Shown here one piece after another: positions 1 to 8,610 of a stretch of 64,000 nt of DNA; within the stretch, counting starts at the first letter, position 1; every line of letters begins with the position of its first letter. The notes beneath the pieces are model-generated. The model was not told where the DNA came from. It made no database searches and saw only the letters and a list, made by a program, of their open reading frames with translations. A program made the position numbers and the translations under genes. This DNA is from Vibrio barjaei. Its GTDB lineage: Bacteria > Pseudomonadota > Gammaproteobacteria > Enterobacterales > Vibrionaceae. Location of the stretch: the NCBI RefSeq assembly GCF_001639065.2, contig NZ_LQXO02000045.1:20947-84946 (forward strand), written 5' to 3'.

Positions 1-542
1 GCGTTGTTATATCCCGGCTCACTCCAAGAACCCGTCCCACTGTCATTGGTACCACGAACGCGATTTCCACTCAGATCGTTATGGCTAACGTCGTAGCCCG
101 AGTCGATAATGCAAACGGTTCGATTGCCAGCATTACTATCACTCAGCAACTGCGCATTAACGGCGTTGTATCCCCACGGCGTTGTTTCGCTTAGCAAAAA
201 ACGGGGAGGGTCAACTTCCACATACTCTACTTGTGCATGACTTCTTAACTTTGAAAGCTCAGCATCGTTGATCTCTATGCTGTAAATCTGCTCAGCGCTG
301 ATCTTCTCCACCGCACTCGCTTGGGCAGCTTGGAGAACATTCTCTGGCAGCTGATTCAAACTTGGCTCTGTACCGTCCGCAGAGAAGGCATCTCTAGAAA
401 CCTCTTCTTTAAACTTAATAATGTACTTAGCTGGAAAATCAGCTTCGTTGAATGGTGCTATCTGAGAAGCATTCGCTATAGAGGCACCAAGTAGAACCAA
501 GGTTAGTGATGACAGGGTAAACACCCCTTTTGTGTTGTGCAT
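1..542 (-). CDS. S8 (subtilisin-like) serine protease, N-terminal part
   Basis: This is the start of a secreted subtilase whose remainder lies beyond the left edge; about 180 codons are visible. An ATG at 542 opens a hydrophobic signal peptide ending near ASQIA. A propeptide of the inhibitor I9 type follows (AKYIIKFKEE through YVEVDPP), and then the mature domain begins. The catalytic Asp motif CIIDSGYDVSHNDL is present; the His and Ser motifs would lie outside the window. Such proteases are exported and self-process by removing the propeptide. The gene is divergent from the small gene at 1139, across an AT-rich gap of about 600 bp. Confidence 0.88.
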   Translation of the reverse strand, partial: MHNTKGVFTLSSLTLVLLGASIANASQIAPFNEADFPAKYIIKFKEEVSRDAFSADGTEPSLNQLPENVLQAAQASAVEKISAEQIYSIEINDAELSKLRSHAQVEYVEVDPPRFLLSETTPWGYNAVNAQLLSDSNAGNRTVCIIDSGYDVSHNDLSGNRVRGTNDSGTGSWSEPGYNN

Positions 543-1138
543 GTAATCTTTCCTTATCTAGCCATTTTTTATTATTTTTATTCACGAACCATCACCTCGG
601 TGACCATTTATGAACTATTTAGCTATAAGGCGTTGTCACCAACTTGCAAATAATAAGGTTTACTATTGATTGTTTTTTGTACTTCAAATCACTAAATAAA
701 CCTGAAGAGTGAACACTCAACAAGAGTATATGCTCTAAAAATTTAATTGATAAATTTGAAGTTTAAATCGTTGATTTAAAGCTACTTTATGACACTTTTC
801 AAGATAACAAGTGAAGCGTTAATTAAGAGTTAATCGTAAAAAACGGAAAATTTCTCTTAAATAACAAAGCGAAGAAATAACAATTAACTTATTTAATTAA
901 ATTAAGATTGGAATATGCACTTGTTATCTATCAAACTCATTAATAACATTTTAATTAATTAAATTTCACTACAGCTATTTAGGTAACAGATAAATTTATT
1001 GCAAACCAATAAGAGGCTAATGATGACCATTACTTTTGTTTTGTTCGAGAGCACTGCTAAGCTGAAATAATCCTTTGTAACTTAACTCAACACTAAGAGT
1101 GGCAACCTATCATTATCAATGAGATTAGGGAGGAGGAA
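543..1138. other. AT-rich intergenic region
   Basis: This is a strongly AT-rich gap between two divergent genes, and I see no convincing open reading frame in it. It contains a perfect 8-bp inverted repeat at 762-780 (TTTAAATC, GTT spacer, GATTTAAA) and long TTAATTAA-like tracts at about 890-965. It must hold the protease promoter (minus strand) and the promoter of the gene at 1139 (plus strand). The base composition would suit silencing by H-NS, but that is inference. Confidence 0.5.
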
Positions 1139-1510
1139 TTGCCAAGTATCATTCAGGAATGTAATCGAGAGCTCAAAAAGGTGTTGTTATTCTACCCTGA
1201 AGAGCAGAGATCAAGCGTCGATTGTATGCTGGCTCAGTTGATGTGCTGTGAAATATTTCTAATTCAGTACCCTATTCTTAATCACTTTCGAGGCAAGAGT
1301 TCGCCTTGGTATCACGTCCAGAATATCCGCTATCAGCTATTGTCGCAGACAAATGAGAAAGAATTGAGTGGTTATGAGCTCGTCATTTTTCAAGGTTGGT
1401 CAATGGCGAAAATTGACGATGCTCGGATTTATGAAAAGCCAATACCAGAGCGAGTGCGTCGCGCCTATTTAGACTATCAATTCTTCGTCGACAGCCTACG
1501 AGTGGCCTAG
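1139..1510 (+). CDS. small protein of unknown function
   Basis: This is a 123-residue cytoplasmic protein that I do not recognise. It has no signal peptide or membrane segment, is rich in Tyr, Gln and Arg, and has a Cys-containing stretch near residues 29-38 (CMLAQLMCCE). The proposed start is TTG at 1139, because a run of GGGAGGAGG lies just upstream; the next in-frame Met is about residue 30, which would discard much of the fold. The 3' end overlaps the end of the convergent MarR gene by four bases. Codon use looks like ordinary Vibrio coding sequence, so I consider it a real gene with an uncertain start. Confidence 0.6.
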   Translation: MPSIIQECNRELKKVLLFYPEEQRSSVDCMLAQLMCCEIFLIQYPILNHFRGKSSPWYHVQNIRYQLLSQTNEKELSGYELVIFQGWSMAKIDDARIYEKPIPERVRRAYLDYQFFVDSLRVA

Positions 1511-1923
1511 AACTCGCTATTCATCTTTGTGAGACATGAAATCAACAAGGCTTCTTGTTCTGGCTCGATATGCCTCGTTAAATCTTTAACCAAATCTAAA
1601 TGCAACTGGTTATGATGACGATGAATCTCTTGCCCTTGCTGTGTCAGCGCCACCACGATGGCACGACGATCATTAGGGTGTGGCAAACGTTCCATCAGGT
1701 TGGCAGCAACAAGTTTATCTACTTGAACCGTTAACGTGCCTGTAGTGATACCGAGCTTGTCGGCAAGCTCTTTCATTCTCATTGCACCATGAATACCGAG
1801 CACTTCAATGGTGTGGACTTGTGCAAGGGAATAGCCTGTCTCTTTGACCACTGACTGTTCCCATGAAGACATCTTGTCGTAAAACTCGGTAAGCAACTGA
1901 TTTAACGATTCTAAGTTTCGCAT
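1507..1923 (-). CDS. MarR-family transcriptional regulator
   Basis: This is a 138-residue winged-helix repressor of the MarR family. The recognition helix region is near residues 45-75 (MKELADKLGITTGTLTVQVDKL), followed by the wing motif LPHPNDRRAIVVALT. It lies directly downstream of the metal efflux gene: the efflux stop codon TAA shares a base with this ATG (TAATG), so the two are probably translationally coupled. The pair is preceded by two GTTTGA-N3-TCAAA palindromes, one inside the promoter, which are the obvious binding sites. The likely job is autoregulation and control of metal efflux. The ligand (a metal or an organic inducer) cannot be read from the sequence. Confidence 0.87.
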   Translation of the reverse strand: MRNLESLNQLLTEFYDKMSSWEQSVVKETGYSLAQVHTIEVLGIHGAMRMKELADKLGITTGTLTVQVDKLVAANLMERLPHPNDRRAIVVALTQQGQEIHRHHNQLHLDLVKDLTRHIEPEQEALLISCLTKMNSEF

Positions 1924-2843
1924 TATGTTGAATGTACTTCTAAAGTGAGATGGTCAATCTTATCAAACTTGCTTAGCTTTTGCTTATACTCATCCAGTGA
2001 AATACCCGCTTTGTCTATAAGCGTAATCGCCGCCGCGTGATGGTGTCCACTCACCTTCCAAATATGTAAATCCGTAACAAGGGCTACTGGCGCAAGCTCA
2101 TCTTGGATTGCCTTTCGATATTCATCATCAATATTTTCATCAAGCAGAATCGGGCTTGTTTGCTTGAGTAAGTTCAATGTCCATTTACTGATCACTAAAG
2201 CACCGACCATGCCCATCACCGCATCGAGCCAATTCCAGCCATAGAACTTTCCTAGTACCAACGCCACAATTGCCATAACGGAAGTCAGTGCATCTGCTAA
2301 CACGTGTAAATAGGCAGCTCGCAAATTATGATCATGGTGATGTGCATGATGGTGTGAATGCTCGTGATGATGTGAGTCATCATGTCCATGGTGGTGGTCA
2401 CCCAACAGCAGCATACTAATGACGTTCACCGCCAAACCAATACAAGCGACAACAATCGCTTCATTGAACTGAATAGACTGCGGATTAAGCAAGCGATGGA
2501 CCGACTCAACCAACATTAATAACGCAACAATCCCAAGAGCGATAGCACTGGTATAGCCACCAAGCACGCTGACCTTTCCAGTACCAAACGAAAACCTCTC
2601 ATTACTCTGATGTTTTTTCGCATATCGGTAGGCGAACAAGGTAATACAGAACGCTGCTGCATGTGTGCCCATATGCCAACCGTCTGCCAAAAGCGCCATA
2701 GAGCCATATACCGTCCCCGCGACAATTTCGACTACCATCGTGGTCAGCGTAAGAAGTAGCACGTAAAACGTTCGCTTTTCACCTTGATGATTATGGCTAG
2801 AGAAATGGTGGTGATGAGCCAGAGTGTGATTCGCTGTTTTCAT
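1923..2843 (-). CDS. dmeF: cation diffusion facilitator, DmeF-type Co/Ni efflux
   Basis: This is an inner-membrane proton-driven divalent metal exporter. The ORF is open from 2915, but ATG 2843 (MKTANHTL) is the better start because the promoter and operators lie at 2849-2903; this gives 306 residues. The N-terminus is His-rich (HHHHFSSHNH). The TM2 metal site reads LLADGWHMGTH, a pattern I associate with the DmeF branch, and TM5 has HVLADALTS. A long His-rich cytoplasmic loop (DHHHGHDDSHHH and onward) lies between TM4 and TM5. A C-terminal metal-sensing domain ends the protein. DmeF is usually paired with an RcnR/CsoR-type regulator, so pairing with MarR is unusual. Zinc as substrate is not excluded. 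Confidence 0.85.
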   Translation of the reverse strand: MKTANHTLAHHHHFSSHNHQGEKRTFYVLLLTLTTMVVEIVAGTVYGSMALLADGWHMGTHAAAFCITLFAYRYAKKHQSNERFSFGTGKVSVLGGYTSAIALGIVALLMLVESVHRLLNPQSIQFNEAIVVACIGLAVNVISMLLLGDHHHGHDDSHHHEHSHHHAHHHDHNLRAAYLHVLADALTSVMAIVALVLGKFYGWNWLDAVMGMVGALVISKWTLNLLKQTSPILLDENIDDEYRKAIQDELAPVALVTDLHIWKVSGHHHAAAITLIDKAGISLDEYKQKLSKFDKIDHLTLEVHST

Positions 2844-2848
2844 ATATT

Positions 2849-2903
2849 GTTTGATTATCAAATTATTTGATTTTAATTTAGTTTGACAATCAAACAATGT
2901 CAA
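2849..2903 (-). promoter_or_regulatory. dmeF-marR promoter with two MarR-type operators
   Basis: On the minus strand a TTGACA -35 box (2903-2898) and a TAAATT -10 box (2880-2875) are 17 bp apart. The spacer is almost filled by a perfect 6-bp inverted repeat, GTTTGA-CAA-TCAAAC (2881-2895). A second copy, GTTTGA-TTA-TCAAAT (2849-2863), lies 32 bp away centre to centre, about three helical turns, between the -10 box and the ATG at 2843. This layout fits repression by a dimeric MarR protein, most simply the one encoded in the operon. Confidence 0.75.
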
Positions 2904-2938
2904 TCTTAGATTCAAGCAGCACGGCTTCCTTGTTATCG

Positions 2939-4060
2939 TCAGGACTCAAAACGTGAGGATGCACGACATAGCGACATGATGATTCCAAAACAGATGCCTT
3001 GAGTGATCATAGCGGTCCCGCCATAGCTAAAGAAAGGTAATGGGCTGCCCATCACCGGTAATATCCCGCTCACCATACCCGTGTTTATAAAAGCATACAG
3101 AAAAAAGCTTAATGCCAACGAGCCCGTCACTAGGCGGCTATATGCATGATGGCAATGACAGGAAAGCCAAAGCGTACGCAGCGTGATGAATAAATAGAGC
3201 GATAGCAGCAGTACACTGCCAATGAACCCCCACTCTTCCGCGTAAGCAGAAAAGATGAAGTCGGTATGACTTTCCGGAATAAAACCCAGCGAGCTTTGCG
3301 TTGCATTAGTCCAGCCCTTACCAGTGATACCGCCAGAACCAATCGCAATATGTGACTGAATAATCTGATACCCAGAGCCCAATGGGTCACTTTCGGGATT
3401 AAGAAACTGTAGGATGCGCTTCTTTTGATAGGTCTCGATAACAAACCACCAGAGTATGGGGATCATTGTCGCGACCAAACCAATAAAACCACCGATGATC
3501 TTCCAGCTCATTCCCGCGAAATAGAGTACAAATAGCATGTAAATCACACCAAATATCGCCCCGTCCAAGTCTGGCTGAACAAAGATAAGTCCTGCGGGGA
3601 TGGCAGTCAGTATCATGGCGTAGACAATCTTCATCCCTGTTGGTCTCTCACCATCTTGCTGGATAAACCATGCCACCATCATAGGAATGGCTAATTTCAC
3701 TAGTTCAGAAGGTTGAAAACGAAACCCAGCAATGCTCAACCAACGTTGGGATCCGTTAGTGCTATCACCGGCAAACACGACCGCGACTAGGAGTGTTACC
3801 GTCAAAAAATATAGATACGGTGAAAAACGGCGGTACTGTTTGGCAGGAATCGACGACATGATCGCCAGACAAGACAGTGAAATAACACATCGAATTAGGT
3901 GGTTGGTGATAACAGCTTCGTTATAACCACTGGCACTCCATATCGTTAAGGTGCTGAGTAACATCAAAGACAGAATCGCTAACACAATAGACAGATCTAA
4001 CTGTGGAATAAGGTATTTTTTCAAAATATAGCTCGGTAAAGTGACGCACAAGATCGCCAC
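2939..4060 (-). CDS. RodA-like SEDS peptidoglycan polymerase (stand-alone)
   Basis: This is a 373-residue multi-pass membrane protein of the SEDS (FtsW/RodA/SpoVE) family of glycan polymerases. Family signatures are present: QRWLSIAGFRFQPSELVKL, QPDLDGAI, ESHTDFIFSAYAEEWGF (with the conserved catalytic Asp) and GSPLPFFSYGG near the C-terminus. The loops look more RodA than FtsW. It starts at GTG 4060; I found no better in-frame start. It is not next to mrdA or other elongasome genes. QPDLDGAI departs from the usual QPDLGTA loop, a mild sign that this is a diverged second copy rather than the main RodA. The cognate transpeptidase is unknown. Confidence 0.83.
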   Translation of the reverse strand: MAILCVTLPSYILKKYLIPQLDLSIVLAILSLMLLSTLTIWSASGYNEAVITNHLIRCVISLSCLAIMSSIPAKQYRRFSPYLYFLTVTLLVAVVFAGDSTNGSQRWLSIAGFRFQPSELVKLAIPMMVAWFIQQDGERPTGMKIVYAMILTAIPAGLIFVQPDLDGAIFGVIYMLFVLYFAGMSWKIIGGFIGLVATMIPILWWFVIETYQKKRILQFLNPESDPLGSGYQIIQSHIAIGSGGITGKGWTNATQSSLGFIPESHTDFIFSAYAEEWGFIGSVLLLSLYLFITLRTLWLSCHCHHAYSRLVTGSLALSFFLYAFINTGMVSGILPVMGSPLPFFSYGGTAMITQGICFGIIMSLCRASSRFES

Positions 4061-4107
4061 TTGGATTGATAAAATGGTGCAAGGAACAACGTAGAAACTG
4101 CTCTTAA

Positions 4108-4785
4108 TTAGTGCTTCTTAACGGTCTGCCTAAATCCGCGAATAGCTTTACGTAGTCGCCATGTCATAAAGGTAAAAATCGCGGCAAACAGCGTCACAAA
4201 AGGAGCAGCCATTAAGACCATAGTGGTCACTCGGCTAATGGGCTCAGGCAACGACGGTAAGAGAAATCCTACACCCGCTAACAAGCCAATCCACAGCGTG
4301 GCACTGAGCCAAGAGAAATAGTGAAAACGAGGGGCGTCATGAACACGAATCCCCATGACCATAGGGACTAAAGAACGCACACCCGGAACAAAGCGAGCAC
4401 AGAACAAAGCGACAAGCCCATGACGACAAAGTAAATTGTCCACCAAACGCATATTGCTCTCAGGAACTTTCGCTAACCAACCACGAACAATAGGAAGCTT
4501 GTTAAGCCACTTGCCTTGTAGATAGGCGAGCCAACTACCACCAGCCGCTGCAACGATGAGCAGTGGAAACGCGATAAATGGACTGAGAACACCAACTGCC
4601 GACAACGTCCCAACTAAGACGACGACACTGTCACAGGGCAAAGGGGCAGCTGGAAGAAAGCTACTTTCCAACCCAATAAAAAAAGTCACCAACACATAAA
4701 TTAAAATGGCGCTCTCTGGTGCAAGCAGCGCATTAAAGTCCTGATTCCAAATAGCAATCAAGACATCCTGAGTAGCTTCAAACAT
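4108..4785 (-). CDS. DedA-family membrane protein
   Basis: This is a 225-residue inner-membrane protein of the DedA (SNARE-associated, VTT-domain) family, whose members are linked to lipid flipping and membrane homeostasis. The typical motifs are an N-terminal glutamate in a hydrophobic segment (FFIGLESSFLPAAPLP) and FCARFVPGVRSLVP. The start chosen is ATG 4785, because GGAG sits five bases upstream; a longer ORF from TTG 4803 would place that ribosome binding site inside the gene. The next gene on the same strand ends 57 bp upstream, so the two may be co-transcribed. Confidence 0.85.
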   Translation of the reverse strand: MFEATQDVLIAIWNQDFNALLAPESAILIYVLVTFFIGLESSFLPAAPLPCDSVVVLVGTLSAVGVLSPFIAFPLLIVAAAGGSWLAYLQGKWLNKLPIVRGWLAKVPESNMRLVDNLLCRHGLVALFCARFVPGVRSLVPMVMGIRVHDAPRFHYFSWLSATLWIGLLAGVGFLLPSLPEPISRVTTMVLMAAPFVTLFAAIFTFMTWRLRKAIRGFRQTVKKH

Positions 4786-4842
4786 AACGACTCCAAAAAC
4801 CAACAGTTAACTAAGGAAATAACAGTAGGAATGAAGGCGTGC

Positions 4843-5217
4843 TTAACGAGAATGGATAAACCGGTATTGAAGGTTACTGTCCTGCCATCCGGCTAAGCGT
4901 CGACTGTCTGAAAACAAGTAACTTCGAGGCGTGTAACGCGCTCCCCAGCAAGTAGTTATCAGACACGTGAAAGCCGCAACGACAAGCAGCCACGGCATAA
5001 CTTCTTTTGAGGCTGACTGTGCTTTGGGAATGGGCACGCGAAACGTTGAGCTGCGCAGCAACTGGTTATCATTGGCGAGGTCAGGTGTGCGATCCGGAGA
5101 GATGACCGTCGCTTGATATTGAGACAAATCCACTTCCATAGCATTAACGATCCCGCCTAACAGCAGTATCGATAGCAAAGTCGCAATCAGTGGAAAAAGC
5201 TCAATGAGTCGCTTCAA
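4843..5217 (-). CDS. small membrane or exported protein of unknown function
   Basis: This is a 124-residue protein that I do not recognise. It begins at TTG (MKRLIELFPLIATLL...) with a hydrophobic segment that looks like a signal peptide ending near residue 26 (GGIVNA). A polar middle and a second hydrophobic segment (MPWLLVVAAFTCLITTCW) follow, with a short basic tail. The likely topology is two membrane spans, or one span after signal cleavage. No good ribosome binding site is visible, which lowers confidence in the start. It is immediately upstream of the DedA gene in the same orientation and may belong to the same transcript. Confidence 0.55.
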   Translation of the reverse strand: MKRLIELFPLIATLLSILLLGGIVNAMEVDLSQYQATVISPDRTPDLANDNQLLRSSTFRVPIPKAQSASKEVMPWLLVVAAFTCLITTCWGARYTPRSYLFSDSRRLAGWQDSNLQYRFIHSR

Positions 5218-5496
5218 AGAAAAAGCCCAGTAGTGGAATCTGCTTATATGTACTGCTATCCATGCTAAAAAGCAATCTTTGTTATCACTAGACTACAATA
5301 CACCTAGTGAACTGCCTATTTTCGATAGCTTATTTTTCATGAGATCCAATTGCGTGAAATCTTCGTAGCTGATATTTATCCACTCATTGAAATATGGCAT
5401 TTCCTGGATATTGCTCTATAACTACGAGTAATGGTTTTGCATGTACTCAATGGCTGGGCAGTCACACTGTCTCGATCTGGTTTCTAAGGAATCAAT

Positions 5497-5895
5497 ATGA
5501 AAAAAATCCCTCTTGCTATCATTACCTCACTCATTCTTTCAACCTCTGCTTTCGCTGCTCAAAGCACGATTAATCAAGAGGCTATGGAAACGACAACGGG
5601 TGGGTTTCAAGGACCTTCAGCGGAAGACTCTTTAAACACGGTTCAGGAAATCATGGATGCGGGCTGGTTAACCGACGGTAACAAGGTCACCATCGTGGGC
5701 TATTTGGTAAAATCAATGGGTCATGAAGTGTATATGTTTAAAGATGATACCGGTGAAATGCCGGTAGAAATCGACGCCGACCAATGGGCAGGACAAACCA
5801 TCACGCCGAAAGACAAAGTAAAGATCTATGGCGAGATTGAAAAAGGCGACAGTGATGTTGCTGTAGAGGCGGAATCAATTCGAATTATCAAGTAG
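5497..5895 (+). CDS. YgiW/YdeI-type periplasmic OB-fold protein (BOF family)
   Basis: This is a 132-residue exported protein with a clear signal peptide ending at AFA-AQ (residues 1-21). A bacterial OB-fold domain (BOF) follows: TVQEIMDAGWLTDGNKVTIV, the central VYMFKDDTGEMPVEID strand pair, and the final KVKIYGEIEKG. Relatives in E. coli (YgiW, YdeI) are periplasmic stress-tolerance proteins that affect resistance to hydrogen peroxide and cationic peptides. AAGGA lies eight bases before the ATG. A strong hairpin terminator follows at 5929. It appears to be a single-gene unit. Confidence 0.88.
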   Translation: MKKIPLAIITSLILSTSAFAAQSTINQEAMETTTGGFQGPSAEDSLNTVQEIMDAGWLTDGNKVTIVGYLVKSMGHEVYMFKDDTGEMPVEIDADQWAGQTITPKDKVKIYGEIEKGDSDVAVEAESIRIIK

Positions 5896-5928
5896 ACCCA
5901 TCTTACACAATGAACCTTAATCGTACTC

Positions 5929-5953
5929 AGCGCCGAAATACATCGGCGCTTTA
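5929..5953 (+). terminator. rho-independent terminator after the BOF gene
   Basis: A perfect 8-bp stem AGCGCCGA / TCGGCGCT (5929-5936 and 5943-5950) with a six-base loop is followed by TTT. It ends the transcript of the gene at 5497. Confidence 0.8.
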
Positions 5954-6057
5954 AATAAACCACTTGCTCGACAGCGCACTCCTTATCATCTCTCCTTCTT
6001 ATCTCGGTACATCTCTGCTCTAATCCACTTATCTCAACCATCAAAGAGAACCGAACC

Positions 6058-6774
6058 ATGTTTGAATACAGCCAAAAACTCATTTCTGCACTCGATACAC
6101 TTTTTAAAGCCAATCAATCTCAGATTATTCAATCTTCTCGGCTTTTTGCTGATGCTATTGTCGGCGACAACATGATTCACATCCTTGGTACCGGACATTC
6201 GCATATGGTGGGCTTGGAAGGCTTTATCCGTGCCGGAGGGCTTGGCAATGTAAATGCTATCTTAGATTCAACCGTACTGACCTCAGATGGTGCCTTACGG
6301 GGTTCAAAGCTCGAAAAGCTAGAAGGTCTTGCGCAGATCTTATGGGAAGAGCAGAACATTTCGAGTGGTGACGTCATCATGGTGGTATCAAACTCGGGAA
6401 GAAATACGCTACCGGTCGAATTTGCTCAGTTAGCTAAGCAAAAAGGTCACCCTGTGATCGCTATTACTTCCGTCACCCAATCGTCTCAATACCCGAGCCG
6501 CCATAGCTCCGGATTAAAGCTGATGGACATCGCTGATATCGTGCTAGATAACCAAGTTCCAAGTGGCGATGGTTTATGCGAAATCAACCAACGCGTTACC
6601 GGTGCCTTTTCAAGCATCTCAGGTATGGCACTGGTCAATACTATTACCACCGAGGCGCAAAAGCTTGCACTCGAGAAAGGAGTAGAGCCACTGATTTTCT
6701 CAAGTCAGAATGTCGACGGATTTAACAATGATGATGTCTATGCACACTTTAAAGGGCGCTTAAAGTCCATGTAA
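6058..6774 (+). CDS. SIS-domain sugar-phosphate binding protein (UPF0309 type)
   Basis: This is a 238-residue cytoplasmic protein with a single sugar-isomerase (SIS) domain across residues 10-210. The phosphosugar-binding loops are clear: HILGTGHSHMVGLE and VVSNSGRNTLPVEFA. The length and the C-terminal KGRLKSM fit the UPF0309 group of SIS proteins, often found near amino-sugar or phosphosugar catabolic genes. No such genes are adjacent here, so its substrate is unknown. It may act as an isomerase or deaminase, or only as a binding protein. It is probably monocistronic. Confidence 0.85.
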   Translation: MFEYSQKLISALDTLFKANQSQIIQSSRLFADAIVGDNMIHILGTGHSHMVGLEGFIRAGGLGNVNAILDSTVLTSDGALRGSKLEKLEGLAQILWEEQNISSGDVIMVVSNSGRNTLPVEFAQLAKQKGHPVIAITSVTQSSQYPSRHSSGLKLMDIADIVLDNQVPSGDGLCEINQRVTGAFSSISGMALVNTITTEAQKLALEKGVEPLIFSSQNVDGFNNDDVYAHFKGRLKSM

Positions 6775-6964
6775 TCCTGCGTCACCTTGCCTATTTTGTC
6801 AAGTTGAAACCACCTTACTGATACATTCAAACCACTGATGGAAAACAATAAATTACAAGACTTGACGATATAGTTATGTAAAATGACCGCACCTATATAA
6901 AAAGTTAGCACCAAGACTAACTCGCCTTAGGTATATCAGAATAACAATATAAAAAGGTATCAGT

Positions 6965-7330
6965 ATGAATCGAATTATTCATGTGCCCGCTCACTTTTGT
7001 GAAGTCGGCAAGCATGAAGCTGTCGACTATAGTGACACGCCTGTTTGGACTAAAACGGGTTACTCTAAGTCTGTCATTGACAGCGTTCGCCTCACAGAAG
7101 ATCTTCAAAAAGCCGTAGAAACTCTTAACCACGATGGCTATGAAGTGATTTCGATTACACCCATTACCAGTGGTGACTATGATTTTAAAGCGTTACTGGA
7201 ACCGGGAGGACGTGGTGATAGCGGGTATGGCGGCTACGGTTATGGCTATGGCTTTAGCTATACCCAAGGGCTTATCGTCACCGCAAAACGTATTTCAAGT
7301 AATCAAGCATCAACGCCCAAACCTTACTAA
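6965..7330 (+). CDS. protein of unknown function with a Gly/Tyr-rich loop
   Basis: This is a 121-residue protein that I do not recognise. The N-terminal half is acidic and mixed alpha/beta (NHDGYEVISITPITSGDYDF). A Gly/Tyr-rich segment at residues 81-96 (GRGDSGYGGYGYGYGF) follows, then a short strand (TQGLIVTAKRI). The pattern DLQKAVETLNHDGYEVISITPI resembles small proteins in which a helix-strand unit precedes a flexible loop, but I cannot assign a family. There is no signal peptide or membrane segment. AAGG precedes the ATG, and a short hairpin terminator follows at 7351. Confidence 0.7.
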   Translation: MNRIIHVPAHFCEVGKHEAVDYSDTPVWTKTGYSKSVIDSVRLTEDLQKAVETLNHDGYEVISITPITSGDYDFKALLEPGGRGDSGYGGYGYGYGFSYTQGLIVTAKRISSNQASTPKPY

Positions 7331-7350
7331 TCATCTCAACTAGGTAAAAG

Positions 7351-7377
7351 CAGCCTCTCATTATCGTAGGCTGTTTT
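7351..7377 (+). terminator. putative rho-independent terminator
   Basis: A CAGCCT / AGGCTG stem (7351-7356 and 7368-7373) is followed by TTTT. The stem is short but correctly placed after the gene at 6965. Confidence 0.6.
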
Positions 7378-7524
7378 GCTCACTCGCTACCAGGCACGTC
7401 GCATTGAGTGTTTCTACTTCCACTCTGTACTAGTCAATACTCACTCAGTGAGAAACTGGATTTTTAAAGCACGCAAGTTATCAGATACTTAGCCTCGTAT
7501 ATTCCATGTTATGAGTAAAACTTG

Positions 7525-8610
7525 GTGAAGAAAGCGCTTCTTATTTCGGTACTGCTGTTATTTGGCTGTGCTAACCACACGAATCCCCCTGGATCTTCCA
7601 CATCATCGAACACCCAAAAACAAGTCATCAATCAACTTTTAAATTACGTGGCAGGTCAAGCCAAAGAAAAATGGGGAGAGGATGAGTTTGTTCAGGCAGG
7701 TAAGCATCGCTACGTGAAATACCTAGACGGCTACCGAACACGAGCGCATATCGATTTTGACCGCGGGAAAATTTACGTCTCCACGCTGTCTCAAAGTCAC
7801 CCAAAACAACATCTGCAAAAAGCCATTGTACAAACGCTGCTGATGCCAGCCGATCCAGAACATGCAGAGCTGTTTTCCGACAAAGAAGTGGTTCTAAATG
7901 GAATACCTTTTCTGCTTGGCCAAGTACTCGACCATGATGGCAAGCCGATTGAATGGCAGTGGCGAGCCAATCGTTACGCCAAACATTTGATCGCTACCCA
8001 GCTGCAAACCAAGCCAATTAAAAATGGCAACGCTTACTATGTCGAGATCTCGATGACGGACGATCACTTACAGCAGCGCGAGTATCAATACGCGGAACTG
8101 ATCCAAAGCGCCGCAAAACGTTACGGCTTGTCTGAAGATCTCCTTTACTCGATCATAAAAACCGAAAGTAGCTTTAACCCATACGCGGTGAGTCACGCCG
8201 GTGCCTACGGTCTCATGCAGGTTATTCCTAAAACCGCCGGAGCGGATGTGTTCAATTTGGTCAAGAACAAACCCGGCATACCCACTAAAGAGTACCTTTT
8301 TGATCCTGCAAATAATATTGATACGGGCGCTGCCTATTTTTACATCCTAAAGAATCGTTACTTACGCGATGTGAAGCACCCTACTTCTCTGCATTTCAGC
8401 ATGATTTCGGCCTATAACGGCGGAACTGGTGGGGTACTGGCAACATTTGATAAAGATAGGAAACGAGCGATGAGCAAATTAAACCAGATGGCACCAAAGC
8501 AAGTTTATACCGCTCTCACCACACAACATCCGAAAGACGAAGCGCGGCGCTATTTGCAAAAAGTTTTGTATTTTCAGAAAGACTTTAATGAGAATGTGTT
8601 AACCAAATAA
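7525..8610 (+). CDS. mltC: MltC-type membrane-bound lytic murein transglycosylase
   Basis: This is a lipoprotein lytic transglycosylase that cleaves peptidoglycan glycan strands to 1,6-anhydromuropeptides at the outer membrane. The lipobox is LLFGC near residues 13-17. An MltC-like N-terminal domain is followed by the SLT catalytic domain, with the catalytic Glu in IIKTESSFNPYAVS (about residue 213) and the motifs GAYGLMQVIPKTAG and ISAYNGGTGGV. The length (about 361) matches E. coli MltC (about 359). Start codons TTG 7522 and GTG 7525 are adjacent; I prefer GTG. In many gamma-proteobacteria mltC follows mutY-yggX; here it stands alone, so it may be a second copy. Confidence 0.82.
   Translation: MKKALLISVLLLFGCANHTNPPGSSTSSNTQKQVINQLLNYVAGQAKEKWGEDEFVQAGKHRYVKYLDGYRTRAHIDFDRGKIYVSTLSQSHPKQHLQKAIVQTLLMPADPEHAELFSDKEVVLNGIPFLLGQVLDHDGKPIEWQWRANRYAKHLIATQLQTKPIKNGNAYYVEISMTDDHLQQREYQYAELIQSAAKRYGLSEDLLYSIIKTESSFNPYAVSHAGAYGLMQVIPKTAGADVFNLVKNKPGIPTKEYLFDPANNIDTGAAYFYILKNRYLRDVKHPTSLHFSMISAYNGGTGGVLATFDKDRKRAMSKLNQMAPKQVYTALTTQHPKDEARRYLQKVLYFQKDFNENVLTK

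Noticed and set aside
762..780. AT-rich 19-bp palindrome in the left intergenic region
   Set aside because: Such repeats are expected by chance in DNA this AT-rich, and no adjacent regulator gene supports it as an operator.
2844..2915. Upstream extension of the metal efflux gene to 2915
   Set aside because: It would place both operators and the -10/-35 boxes inside the coding region; ATG 2843 is better.
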